Counted from the first letter of the stretch, positions 27,557 through 35,277 are shown. The stretch: DNA of 40,245 bases from Methylobacter sp. (GCA_026399025.1 JAPLRU010000075.1:5192-45436), one strand, 5' to 3'. Program-made: numbers and translations. The notes: a model not told the origin generated them from the sequence alone.

Positions 27557-28000
27557 ATGAGCACAATAACACGTAAAAACAGGAGGTCAATAAATAAAAC
27601 ACCTGAAATTACAAGGCTCCTTCAGTTTATGGATGCACTGGGTTTAAAAGCCGCTGATATTGCAAGTAAAACTAAAATATCGGAACGGACGATTACTAAT
27701 TTTATTTGGAACGATACCCCGATTGGCGCGCAGTTGCTGCGGGAGTTGCACGCTAAATATGGGGTCTCCATCGATTGGCTGTTGTCGGGATCGGGGTCAA
27801 TGCTGTTAGGTCAAACGAATGAACCGGCCGCCGTCTACGACGTTACGCCCGGCAGTGATCTCCGTGTGCAGCGCATGTGCGCGCTGGTTCAAGAACTGAT
27901 GAGTTCGGCTTCGCCTGACGAGCAGGCATTGTTGGAAACGCACTTTAAATTTTCCATGCGTCAATATCAGCAAATGTTATCGACGACGAATCATGAATAG
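27557..28000 (+). CDS. XRE-family HTH, phage-repressor-like regulator
   Basis: A 147-residue protein. Residues 18-65 are a helix-turn-helix of the CI/Bet1 type (LLQFMDALGLKAADIASKTK, ISERTITNFIW), followed by YGVSIDWLLSGSGSMLLG, a stretch typical of CI-like repressors. The C-terminal 60 residues are helical (MCALVQELMSSASPDEQALL). A TATAAT about 38 bp upstream may be its -10 box. It probably controls itself and the divergent small genes. No phage structural genes are nearby. Confidence 0.75.
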   Translation: MSTITRKNRRSINKTPEITRLLQFMDALGLKAADIASKTKISERTITNFIWNDTPIGAQLLRELHAKYGVSIDWLLSGSGSMLLGQTNEPAAVYDVTPGSDLRVQRMCALVQELMSSASPDEQALLETHFKFSMRQYQQMLSTTNHE

Positions 28001-28027
28001 AAAGGCTGGGGGGATTTAATTGCTCTC

Positions 28028-28122
28028 AAGCGGGACGGGTCGATTAACCCGTCCACACCTTGAATAGTTTCAACGCAGCGCGTTGATCGAAACGACTTTA
28101 ACGTTAGGCTCGGCTGTAAGCC
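28028..28122. repeat. Degenerate hairpin repeat related to the MITE core
   Basis: GACGGGTCGATTAACCCGTC resembles the inner palindrome of the MITE at 20591, followed by an imperfect inverted repeat GTTTCAACGC / GCGTTGATCGAAAC. It separates two convergent genes and may end transcription from both sides. Confidence 0.45.
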
Positions 28123-28171
28123 TCTACCCTCTGATGCACTGCATCGTGCGATTTCTTAGCTTGTTTCAGGC

Positions 28172-28501
28172 TTATTTTTTATAAAACTTTTTGGTGTAGC
28201 AGGCCATAAGCAATCCCTTGACGGTGCCAATATCGCTTTGTTTATAGAGTTTGCTGTTCTTATCGCTCATCGTAGACATCAGGTTTTTTGTATCGTCGGA
28301 GATATTACTGTTGCTAAACACGGCGTCCGCTGCGCAATCACAGTAAGATTTGGCCTGTTCCACCGAACGCGTGGAGCTTTCCTGCTTGACACAGTTATTA
28401 ATGAAAGCCGCTTTAACCGAGTATTCATTGCCTTTCTCCGCACCGCATGCGGATAAGCCCAAGCATAGAGCCGCGATAACCGCTAAAATTTTCTTATTCA
28501 T
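28172..28501 (-). CDS. Small Cys-rich lipoprotein
   Basis: A 109-residue protein with a lipoprotein signal: MNKKILAVIAALCLGLSACG, lipobox LSAC, so Cys19 is lipidated. The mature part has four further Cys (NNCVKQ, SYCDCAADAVF, MACYTKK), likely disulfides in the periplasm. The spacing resembles small secreted helical proteins of the 'YCxC' kind; no named family recognised. It lies 39 bp downstream of the gene at 28541-28861 in the same direction, so the two may be co-transcribed. Confidence 0.7.
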   Translation of the reverse strand: MNKKILAVIAALCLGLSACGAEKGNEYSVKAAFINNCVKQESSTRSVEQAKSYCDCAADAVFSNSNISDDTKNLMSTMSDKNSKLYKQSDIGTVKGLLMACYTKKFYKK

Positions 28502-28540
28502 CCTCAGCCCATCCTATGCATTTAAAATGTGACGCGGCAA

Positions 28541-28861
28541 TTATTTTGCCTTAGCCGGAACACTGTTCCATGATTTTTTATTAAAGCCTAAAGCTGTTGC
28601 CGCCGCCCGTTCTTCATTGCTTAATTTATTCCACGAAGCCCCGTCGGATAAAACACTCCAGAGTTTTTTCTCCTCAGCGGACAAATCATTCCAATCGATT
28701 TCATCCCAAAATTTACTGACATCCCCGGTAGGTGTGCGAACGCCGGTTTTTGCATCAGCAATTTTTTCAGTAGGCGTAGTCGCTCCAGCGGCAGGCGCCG
28801 ACTCAGCGTAAAGCCCATTAGAAAAGACCGCCAACGCCAACATATAAACTAACTTTTTCAT
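28541..28861 (-). CDS. Small secreted protein with W-N-x-LS-x-EE repeat
   Basis: A 106-residue exported protein: signal peptide MKKLVYMLALAVFSNGLYAE, a Ala/Pro/Thr-rich linker, then two related units, DWNDLSAEEKKLWSVLSDGA and SWNKLSNEERAAATALGFNK, ending KSWN. Each unit has Trp-Asn, Leu-Ser and Glu-Glu at fixed places. Similar short repeats occur in secreted proteins of marine and methylotrophic bacteria, but the role is unknown. A GGGGA site lies about 5 nt upstream. Probably the first gene of a two-gene unit with 28172-28501. Confidence 0.65.
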   Translation of the reverse strand: MKKLVYMLALAVFSNGLYAESAPAAGATTPTEKIADAKTGVRTPTGDVSKFWDEIDWNDLSAEEKKLWSVLSDGASWNKLSNEERAAATALGFNKKSWNSVPAKAK

Positions 28862-28968
28862 AAAATCCCCATCGGCAAAATTAACTATCAGTGACAGCTA
28901 ATTAGAATAACATATTGATATTTTTTTGAATAATTTGTGCTGGGGGTTTAGGGGAACGGAGCGGAAAT

Positions 28969-29126
28969 GCGCCAACTTAAGAGCTAAGTCGTTGACAGTT
29001 GGAAAGTGCCGGTCGGGGCATTCGCCCCGACCGTAACATTTTTTATCAATGAGTTGCATTGAACATTTAAAGGTGTGGACGGGTTAAATAACCCGTCCAG
29101 CCGCCGCTTTTCCTTAAGTTAGCGGC
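28969..29126 (-). mobile_element. MITE, third copy (inverted)
   Basis: Starts GCGCCAACTTAAGAGCTAAG and ends with CTTAAGTTAGCGGC; the inner hairpins match the copies at 20591 and 26555 in reverse order. It lies between convergent/tandem gene ends with no coding content. Confidence 0.84.
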
Positions 29127-29160
29127 CGACTTTTAAAAGGCATACTAAGAGTACCTTGTT

Positions 29161-30690
29161 CTAAAACCACTCCAAGCGATACAAGTCCGGACGCCGGTTG
29201 GCAAGATTACGGGCGGCGCCGCGCGTGCGAACTTGTTTTAATAAATCCAGATTAACATCGGCAATCAAGGTCATCTCAGTGTTCGGGGTTGCTTCGGCCA
29301 ATATCGCATCATGCGGAAATGAAAAATCGCTGGGACTGAAAATCGCCGCTTGTGCGTATTGAATATCCATATTCTCGGCATGAGGTAAATTGCCGACACT
29401 GCCGGTAATCGCGACAAAACATTCATTTTCGATAGCGCGGGCATGAGAGCAATAACGCACCCGCTGATAGGCATTTTTGGTGTCGGTCCAGAACGGCACG
29501 AAAATGATTTGCGCGCCTTGTATAGTCGCCAAACGGGCAAGTTCGGGAAATTCGGAATCGTAACAGATTAACACCGCGATTTTGCCGCAATCGGTATCGA
29601 ATACTTTCAGCGCATCGCCGCCTTGAACGCCCCAACAACTGACTTCATCGATGGTGACATGAATTTTGTATTGCGCTTCGAAAGTGCCGTCGCGCCTGAG
29701 CAGCCACGACACATTATAGAGTTCGTGGTTGCTGTACTCGGGCATGGAACCGGCAATAATATTAATGTTGTAAGACATGGCCATGTCCAATAAGCCATTT
29801 CTTATTTCACTGGTAAAACCGGCCAAGGCGCGGATCGCATCGGGAGGATTTTTGTCGTTAAATAATCCCATCAGCGGCGCGCTCATGTATTCGGGAAAGA
29901 GCACAAAGTCGGCATGATAGCCGGCGACCGCATCGATAAAAAATTCGGCATGTTTGAGCAATTCTTCGACGCTGGTTAATGTGCGCATCTGCCATTGCAC
30001 CACGCCTAAGCGAATGATGCTTTTGGAGCCGCCGATGGAGGGCGCTTTTTCTACGTAATCGAGATTGACCCATTCCAGCAGTGTCGCATAGCCCTTTGAC
30101 TCGGCATCGACAGGAAGATAACCGGTCAATACCTTACGCACATGAAAGCCGTTAAACAGTTGAAACGAAAGCACCGGATCGTAAATTTCCCGGTTTTTAA
30201 CCTCTTCGATATAACGCACCGGCGTTAAACTGTCGGCGTATTTGGCATAGCCGGGAATACGCCCGCCGGCGATAAACCGGCGCAGGTTCAGGTTGCAGCA
30301 TAATTCCTTGCGCGCATCATACAAGCGCCGCCCCAAGCGCAATCCCCGATATTTCGGATGCACGAAAATATCGACGCCGTACAAGGTGTCGCCGTGCGGG
30401 TCGTGATGAGTCAAGTAACCGTTACTGGTGATTTGGGCATAAGTGTGGACATCGCCAAAGCGGGCGTAATCGACGATCATACTTAAGGCCGCGGCGACTA
30501 ACTTGCCGTTATCTTCAATGACAATCTGGCCTTGCGGAAAACGGGTGATTTGAGAGGTATATTGGTCTTTTTTCCAAGCCCCGCCCAAATTACCGTAGAC
30601 ATGCTCCATTAACACCGCAATGTTATCGTAATCTTCAAGCGTTAAATGCCGAAGTAAAAGCTTATGTTTTTCAATTTTAGTTTTTTTCAT
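29161..30690 (-). CDS. Fused GNAT acetyltransferase - carbon-nitrogen hydrolase (nitrilase superfamily)
   Basis: A 509-residue two-domain enzyme. The N-terminal domain (15-190) is GNAT-like, with an acetyl-CoA loop HPKYRGLRLGRRLYDARKEL. The C-terminal domain (225-500) is a nitrilase/amidase with the Glu-Lys-Cys triad: Glu267 (LFPEYMS), Lys342 (YKIHVT) and Cys376 (LICYDSEFPE). Fusions of this type occur widely in proteobacteria; substrate unknown, with an N-acyl transfer or amide hydrolysis on the same small molecule as a likely idea. ATG at 30690 is preferred to TTG two codons earlier. It is transcribed alone. Confidence 0.9.
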   Translation of the reverse strand: MKKTKIEKHKLLLRHLTLEDYDNIAVLMEHVYGNLGGAWKKDQYTSQITRFPQGQIVIEDNGKLVAAALSMIVDYARFGDVHTYAQITSNGYLTHHDPHGDTLYGVDIFVHPKYRGLRLGRRLYDARKELCCNLNLRRFIAGGRIPGYAKYADSLTPVRYIEEVKNREIYDPVLSFQLFNGFHVRKVLTGYLPVDAESKGYATLLEWVNLDYVEKAPSIGGSKSIIRLGVVQWQMRTLTSVEELLKHAEFFIDAVAGYHADFVLFPEYMSAPLMGLFNDKNPPDAIRALAGFTSEIRNGLLDMAMSYNINIIAGSMPEYSNHELYNVSWLLRRDGTFEAQYKIHVTIDEVSCWGVQGGDALKVFDTDCGKIAVLICYDSEFPELARLATIQGAQIIFVPFWTDTKNAYQRVRYCSHARAIENECFVAITGSVGNLPHAENMDIQYAQAAIFSPSDFSFPHDAILAEATPNTEMTLIADVNLDLLKQVRTRGAARNLANRRPDLYRLEWF

Positions 30691-30793
30691 AACCAAAAAG
30701 TATAACTTTGCTTTTTGACGACTTTATGACAGTGCGATTATTTTTAGAGCCTTTAAAAAAATGACGAGAGACAAGTTTTATCTAAGTGCTTTG

Positions 30794-31834
30794 TTAGTGC
30801 TCGACGTGTGACACATTCACATCGCTCCAGACGGCCTCGATAAAATCCTCATCTATTTCCGGCATACCGTCCTGTATCCAGTGCACCAACACTTTGGCGA
30901 TATTCGGATAGCTGATATGAACGGCGCGGTTGTCATGCAGCCAATGATCAATCGCATGGCTGTTCATATCCTGCATGACATGACCGTAGCCTAATTGGTG
31001 TAAAGCGGCGGCATTGGAAATCTGTTCCATTTGCGCATGCAAGGGCTTGGCCAGAATCTTCTTGCCCAGTTGCAGCGATTCGCTGGCCAGTTCAAACCCG
31101 GCATTGCTGATAATGCCCGCGCAATCGTATAAATCTTTCTGGAAACCGTCGCGAGACAGCGGGTTGCAGATAACATGACTGAATGTAGAAGGCACCGGTT
31201 CCGGCGAGTAAAGATGAAATTCAAAGTTATTAAACGGCGACAACAGCCGGATGACTTCATTCTGGTCTTCGAAAGGCAGGTAGACAACGATCTTGTTTTT
31301 GATCATGCTTTTAGGCAGGTCCGGCGTTTCGATAATCGGCGGCAAAATGGGTTGGCCGAAATGATGCCAGTGCAAGCCTATGCCTTTATCGGCCGGGGCA
31401 AAATATTTCATCACTTGGTCGGCGATGGGGTCTGAGCCTTCTCTGGGGATTTTATGGTTAAACGCGTATTGATGGCCGATACCTAAGACCGGTATTTTCC
31501 GGCTTTTTGCGGCCCACGCGGTGACCGGTTCAAAATCGCTGATGACCAGATCGTAGCCGCTTAAATCCAGCGACTTCATGTCTTTGATAAAGGTGATCGG
31601 TTTGGCGTCGAGCGCCGTTTTTAAATAGCTGACTTGGCCTTTTTCGGTATGAAAAGTCAGGCCGGTACGCGATTCGTAGCCGTTAAAGACTTCCATGTCG
31701 AAATATTTATCCGCCGGGCGTCCGGTAAATTGAAAGTGAACGTCAATGCCGGCGGCATGAAGTTCTTTCGCCATCACCCGTGCACGCGTGATGTGGCCGT
31801 TACCGGTGCCTTGTACGCCATAAAAAATTTTCAT
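30794..31834 (-). CDS. MJ1255/VC2487-type glycosyltransferase
   Basis: A 346-residue protein of the GT-B glycosyltransferase type. It opens MKIFYGVQGTGNGHITRARV, with the GxGHITR loop of the MurG/GT28 superfamily, and the C-terminal half has CAGIISNAGFELASESLQLG and KPLHAQMEQISNAAAL, the donor-nucleotide site (NAGFE..SE). This subfamily is annotated only as a predicted glycosyltransferase. The start overlaps the PAP2 stop (ATGA), indicating coupled translation, so the two may act on the same lipid-linked sugar. Confidence 0.87.
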   Translation of the reverse strand: MKIFYGVQGTGNGHITRARVMAKELHAAGIDVHFQFTGRPADKYFDMEVFNGYESRTGLTFHTEKGQVSYLKTALDAKPITFIKDMKSLDLSGYDLVISDFEPVTAWAAKSRKIPVLGIGHQYAFNHKIPREGSDPIADQVMKYFAPADKGIGLHWHHFGQPILPPIIETPDLPKSMIKNKIVVYLPFEDQNEVIRLLSPFNNFEFHLYSPEPVPSTFSHVICNPLSRDGFQKDLYDCAGIISNAGFELASESLQLGKKILAKPLHAQMEQISNAAALHQLGYGHVMQDMNSHAIDHWLHDNRAVHISYPNIAKVLVHWIQDGMPEIDEDFIEAVWSDVNVSHVEH

Positions 31835-32355
31835 ATTACGATATGTCCCAAACTAAAAAATGCGGTGCCGATGCCTAAAAGAGCGCCTACTAAGGTATCG
31901 GTCGGAAAATGCACGCCCAATACCACACGGGAGAAGCCGACCAAGGCCGCCCACGCGTAAAGCAGGATCATTAACGGCGGTAAGTAATAGCCCAGCAGCG
32001 TCGCCATCATGAACGCGGCGGAGGTATGCCCGGACGGAAAACTGAATTTGTCCGAAGGCGTGATAATGCTGCGGAAGTTTTGTAAAGCGGCTTGCGGCCG
32101 GTTGCGCTTCAGGCCGTTTTTCAGCATGAAATAAACCGGTCTTTCGATTGAAAAAGCCAGCAGAATCGCTTGCAGAATGTGGCTTTCAAGACCGTAGCGC
32201 CAATAGAGCAAGCCGATAATGACCAAATACAGATAGCCGTCGCCGGTTTTCGACAGATAGCGGCTGAACGTAGTCAAAGTGCCGTGCATCTTGGCGTTGA
32301 TCAGCCAAGTGAACATGAAGACGTCGTATTTATGAATGGAATAGAGCAATTTCAT
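31831..32355 (-). CDS. PAP2-family membrane phosphatase
   Basis: A 174-residue membrane protein with the three PAP2 signature parts: KNGLKRNRP, SFPSGHTSAAF and SRVVLGVHFPTD, holding the catalytic His pair. About five hydrophobic helices. PAP2 enzymes remove phosphate from lipid phosphates such as undecaprenyl diphosphate or phosphatidylglycerol phosphate. AGAGGATAA before the ATG is a good ribosome site. It is the first gene of a two-gene unit with the overlapping glycosyltransferase. Confidence 0.9.
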   Translation of the reverse strand: MKLLYSIHKYDVFMFTWLINAKMHGTLTTFSRYLSKTGDGYLYLVIIGLLYWRYGLESHILQAILLAFSIERPVYFMLKNGLKRNRPQAALQNFRSIITPSDKFSFPSGHTSAAFMMATLLGYYLPPLMILLYAWAALVGFSRVVLGVHFPTDTLVGALLGIGTAFFSLGHIVI

Positions 32356-32570
32356 GTCTTTATCCTCTTAATCAGAAGTTCTGCAAGAATTGGCTGCGAT
32401 TTTTGCAGTGATAAAAAGCATTAGCTTTAAGGGTAAAGAGTAAAACTATTCTGTGACAAAGCAGTGAAGGTTTGTTTAAGATTTGATGACGATGGGGAGG
32501 AGAAATCGGTCACATGGATGGTGAACGGTTATTTCGTCGTTTCCAGGTAGAGCTTCGCTGTCATTAAGTT

Positions 32571-32610
32571 AAAAATCGACCTGTTTGAGCTTAAAGTTGA
32601 TTGGGTTAAG
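32571..32610 (+). pseudogene. Fragment of a DUF1640-like gene
   Basis: Reads KIDLFELKVDWVK in one frame, closely matching TDLLELKVDLVKW of the broken gene at 32877. Only this 40-bp piece remains. Confidence 0.55.
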
Positions 32611-32660
32611 CCAAGGGGGTGTGCGCTGTGCGCGCCGGAATATCGCGCAAATTCCGGTGC

Positions 32661-32752
32661 GCGTAGACCGGAATAAGGCCATCCAAGGTTTTCCTGAGCA
32701 ATGTCGAAGGACGCGTAGCGCGAGGTGGCGATTCCGGCCTACAGGACTGATG
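32661..32752. repeat. REP-like CCGGAATAAG repeat, copy 1
   Basis: GTAGACCGGAATAAGGCCAT at the left and GATTCCGGCCTACAGGACTG at the right form an imperfect inverted pair around GTAGCGCGAGGTGGC. A second copy is at 33380-33512. Confidence 0.7.
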
Positions 32753-32876
32753 GCAGTATCGGATCAATGCCCGTGTTTGAGGCGTCTTTTTTTAAGGCCA
32801 TTTATTAACAACCCCGCATTGACACCGGCCAATTTTACAGGCTACTTTACTGACTTTAACTTAACGAGCGCGCACC

Positions 32877-33128
32877 ATGACTACAATAACTTTCGACACC
32901 CAAGAACTTGTCCATGAGCTTGAAAACAATGGATTTACTAGGCAGTAGTCAGAAGCAGTGGTCGCGGTTCTAAAAAAGGCCCAGAGCGAATTGGCAACCA
33001 AGACCGATATAGCGCCACTCGCATCCAAAACCGACCTGCTTGAGCTTAAAGTTGATTTGGTTAAGTGGATGGGGGCCTTAATGCTGGCTCAGGTCGCCGT
33101 GATTGCCGCATTGGTCAAGCTTCTCTGA
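32877..33128 (+). pseudogene. DUF1640-like gene with an amber stop
   Basis: An 84-codon frame with a single TAG at codon 24 (32946-32948), where Gln (CAG) would fit: MTTITFDTQELVHELENNGF-TRQ, stop, SEAVVAVLKKAQSELATKTD, IAPLASKTDLLELKVDLVKW, then a membrane helix MGALMLAQVAVIAALVKLL. The layout (helical head, short coiled coil, C-terminal anchor) is that of small bacterial DUF1640 proteins. A typical start and stop are present, so it died recently. Confidence 0.8.
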
Positions 33129-33185
33129 AGTATTGGCAGTCGATAGCCTTGCCGATACTTAAATAGCCACCAAGCAGGATTTAGA

Positions 33186-33290
33186 CTTGAAGCAAAGATA
33201 AGCGACATCAAATACGACTTGGTTAAATGGATAGCGGGAATGTTGTTGGCCCAAGCGGGTTTAGTTGCCGCATTGGTTAAGCTTCTTTGA
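33186..33290 (+). pseudogene. C-terminal fragment of another DUF1640-like gene
   Basis: LEAKISDIKYDLVKWIAGML followed by LAQAGLVAALVKLL and a stop: the coiled-coil end and membrane anchor of a second gene of the same family, diverged from the one at 32877 (so not a recent tandem copy). No start region is left. Confidence 0.65.
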
Positions 33291-33379
33291 TTAACAAGTC
33301 CCCGCTCTGCTATCAGCATCGGGCTTAAGTCCACCTCGGTGGCAGCTATGCATCAGAAATTGCAATCCAGCATAGTATG

Positions 33380-33512
33380 CGTAGGCCGGAATAAGGCCAT
33401 CCAAGCGTGTAGCGCGAGGTGGCGTTTCCGGCGAATTTGGGAGGTGGTGTTTGCCGGAGACGCCGGTTCTCGCTATCGCTCGAATCGACTTATTCCGGCC
33501 TACAGGACTGAT
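33380..33512. repeat. REP-like CCGGAATAAG repeat, copy 2
   Basis: GTAGGCCGGAATAAGGCCAT on the left and TTATTCCGGCCTACAGGACT on the right, with the same inner GTAGCGCGAGGTGGC block as copy 1. Confidence 0.72.
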
Positions 33513-33516
33513 TTGT

Positions 33517-33645
33517 AGCGCCGAAGTACCGGCTCAGGAGCTTTACATTGAAGATGAAGGCGCGTTTGAGTTTGAACGGACGGTGTCGAGATTGATTGAT
33601 ATACAGTCGGAGTGTTATTTGCAGAGTAGGCATGTTGGCGATTAA
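33517..33645 (+). pseudogene. Possible C-terminal gene remnant
   Basis: One frame reads ALYIEDEGAFEFERTVSRL-like residues (exactly ELYIEDEGAFEFERTVSRL) and then IDIQSECYLQSRHVGD before a TAA. The composition looks coding, but the piece runs into the repeat at its 5' side and has no start. I cannot name the family. Confidence 0.3.
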
Positions 33646-33812
33646 TTACGGCATCGAGATTTGCCTGCTCTAGTCTTTAGGTTTATTATCCTCTTCCGTT
33701 GTAGGTATTTGTACTTACTCGTGCTTTATTTGACGTTACCTGAGTTTAATTTAGGATGTGCTAAATTCATGCAACGATATGAAATAACAATGAATTTTAG
33801 TTTTTATAATGT

Positions 33813-33872
33813 GTTAGGCAAACCTTTGACGCGATGCTTTGCGTCTATTAGGATGGCTAATATTAGTTAGGC
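33813..33872 (+). other. Two GTTAGGC motifs, possible left edge of the cassette array
   Basis: GTTAGGC occurs at 33813-33819 and 33866-33872. It fits GTTRRRY, the integron core site at which a cassette begins, and equals the right core of attC at 35401. A matching RYYYAAC partner is not clear, so this may be a worn attC or a secondary site. Confidence 0.4.
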
Positions 33873-33970
33873 TTTAAACGACCAGTGTCTTTACATGTCG
33901 TAGGTAAAAACCGCACCTCGACATATGTTTGAAATATATTGCGGTTTATTAAATGATGGAGTTAATTATT

Positions 33971-34165
33971 ATGTCCGAAGAACTGATAATCCAAGTAAAG
34001 AAGGGTGTTCCATACAAAATTGAAGAGCTTGATGAAGTTCTTGATGGTGCATCTGCTCATGTAACTACAACAGATGAGAGCAAGTTGCGAGTATCTGTTA
34101 AAAGGGTTTCAGAAAATGCACCAGGTATCTCTTCTCGAGTAGTTGATGTGACTATGTGTGGTTGA
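33971..34165 (+). CDS. Candidate RiPP precursor peptide (64 aa)
   Basis: A 64-residue peptide: MSEELIIQVKKGVPYKIEEL, then DEVLDGASAHVTTTDESKLR, VSVKRVSENAPGISSRVVDV and the C-terminus TMCG. ATG 33971 has GGAG 9 nt before it; two earlier in-frame ATGs precede that site and are rejected. It has no signal peptide or membrane part. The acidic, Leu-rich first half could be a leader (EELDEVLDG) and the single C-terminal Cys-Gly a modification site. It is followed by a strong terminator and then an enzyme with a leader-binding-like domain. Alternative: a small stand-alone protein or the beta-subunit-like partner of the enzyme. GC content is well below the flanking genes. Confidence 0.6.
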   Translation: MSEELIIQVKKGVPYKIEELDEVLDGASAHVTTTDESKLRVSVKRVSENAPGISSRVVDVTMCG

Positions 34166-34178
34166 TTGACCTTGTACC

Positions 34179-34219
34179 GCGCTAGTATTGCCTTCCAAGA
34201 CAATACTAGCGCATTTTTT
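34179..34219 (+). terminator. Strong hairpin between peptide and enzyme genes
   Basis: GCGCTAGTATTG pairs perfectly with CAATACTAGCGC over 12 bp with a 10-nt loop, followed by ATTTTTTG. A terminator (or leaky attenuator) placed right after the peptide gene would make far more peptide message than enzyme message. Confidence 0.9.
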
Positions 34220-34236
34220 GTATTGAGATTGTATAT

Positions 34237-35244
34237 ATGAAAACAACCGATAATATTGAATTTCCTCGTCTTCGTCATTGTACGTTAATTACTCGTAACG
34301 ATACGACCGGTATCCACATGATAGTGGGACGAGAGAATTTTATCCTCGGAAAAGAGATTGGTTCACTAGAAAAGTTTCTGGAAGTAAAAAGGTATTTTGA
34401 TGGTCGCCATTCAATTAGTACTATTTCAAAATTAACTGGTATAACATGCTCAGACCTGACAGAGATTGTTAACTCCTTTTCAAATTTGGGTTTAATGCGT
34501 GAAGAAAAACAAATATCTGATATTTCGGCTAGTGAATTTGTTTCACAAGTAAACGAAAGCTGTGAAATGTGGAGGCGGCAAATTGGTTATCATCAATTGT
34601 TTGGGAAGCTAGAGCGAAAAGAAGTACGAAAAGAAGTTTTTTTGGGACTAATTTTAGAAACATATCACTATGTAGCCTCTGCACCTCGCCATATTTCTAC
34701 AGCAATATCACATTGCCATGATAAGAAATTGAATAGTATTTTAACCGAATATTTCCTTGAAGAACACGATCATGCACTTTTGTTTATTAATGCATTGGAA
34801 CAAATGGGTATTCCCAAATCTCAAATTATAAACGCTCATCCGATAATAGGTACTATCTCACTAACTAATATGCTTTGTGAAATTGCTCGACAAAGTCCTC
34901 TTGCATACATTGCTTGTACATCGCTAATTGAAGCACGCGCAACTGCCTTTGTTGAGGCATCAGAATCAATTGTTCGAATAGCTACTCAATTTGGGTATAG
35001 CCCGAGTGCTTTAGATCCAATACTTGCACATATGCAGGGGGATATTGAAGCTGGGCATAGTAATATGCTTGAGAATGCTTTGATATCACATCCTTTTATA
35101 AATGCTAACGACGCTCATTTTTCTGTAAACTGTTTACATGACCTCAAGCATTCATTTGATCAGTTTCACGACGATATTCTACGATATTATTCTGATGTTT
35201 CGAATTATATCCCTCGACTTTCTGTTGATTATTTTTCTCTATAA
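34237..35244 (+). CDS. PqqD/RRE-like domain fused to PqqC/TenA-like (heme-oxygenase-like) oxidase
   Basis: A 335-residue protein. Residues 11-92 resemble a PqqD/RiPP-recognition winged helix (LRHCTLITRNDTTGIHMIVG ... KYF-like VKRYFDGRHSISTISKLTG ... FSNLGLMREE). Residues 100-335 are all-helical with the spacing of PqqC/TenA or 'iron-containing redox enzyme' proteins. Possible di-iron ligands: Glu141 and His144 (ETYHY), Glu176/His179 (EEHDH), Glu232 (LIEARA), and His265, Asp269, His274 (HMQGDIEAGH). Such heme-oxygenase-like oxidases perform O2-dependent cleavages and rearrangements. Domain naming is by eye and needs a profile search. AT-rich; same cassette as the peptide and ended by attC. Confidence 0.65.
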   Translation: MKTTDNIEFPRLRHCTLITRNDTTGIHMIVGRENFILGKEIGSLEKFLEVKRYFDGRHSISTISKLTGITCSDLTEIVNSFSNLGLMREEKQISDISASEFVSQVNESCEMWRRQIGYHQLFGKLERKEVRKEVFLGLILETYHYVASAPRHISTAISHCHDKKLNSILTEYFLEEHDHALLFINALEQMGIPKSQIINAHPIIGTISLTNMLCEIARQSPLAYIACTSLIEARATAFVEASESIVRIATQFGYSPSALDPILAHMQGDIEAGHSNMLENALISHPFINANDAHFSVNCLHDLKHSFDQFHDDILRYYSDVSNYIPRLSVDYFSL

Positions 35245-35277
35245 TTTTTGTTACTAATATGTCGATTTACAAATCAA

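Larger units (their letters stand above)
32356..33970. other. 1.6-kb decayed region
   Basis: No intact gene supported. It holds three remnants of a DUF1640-like gene, two REP-like repeats, a hairpin AGTATTGGCA / TGCCGATACT (33129-33159), a possible C-terminal gene fragment and the left edge of the integron cassettes, all listed separately. Confidence 0.6.

Noticed and set aside
32585-32917. A 110-residue open frame across the REP-like repeat
   Set aside because: It is made largely of repeat DNA and overlaps the start of the broken DUF1640 gene; no ribosome site.
33720-33819. A fourth attC site ending in GTTAGGC at 33819
   Set aside because: The right core fits, and a weak stem CTAAATTCAT / ATGAATTTTAG is present, but no RYYYAAC left core can be found at the right place; only recorded as a possible worn edge.
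33661-33870. A 69-residue open frame before the cassette array
   Set aside because: No ribosome site, odd composition and overlap with the GTTAGGC/hairpin region; no recognisable protein.
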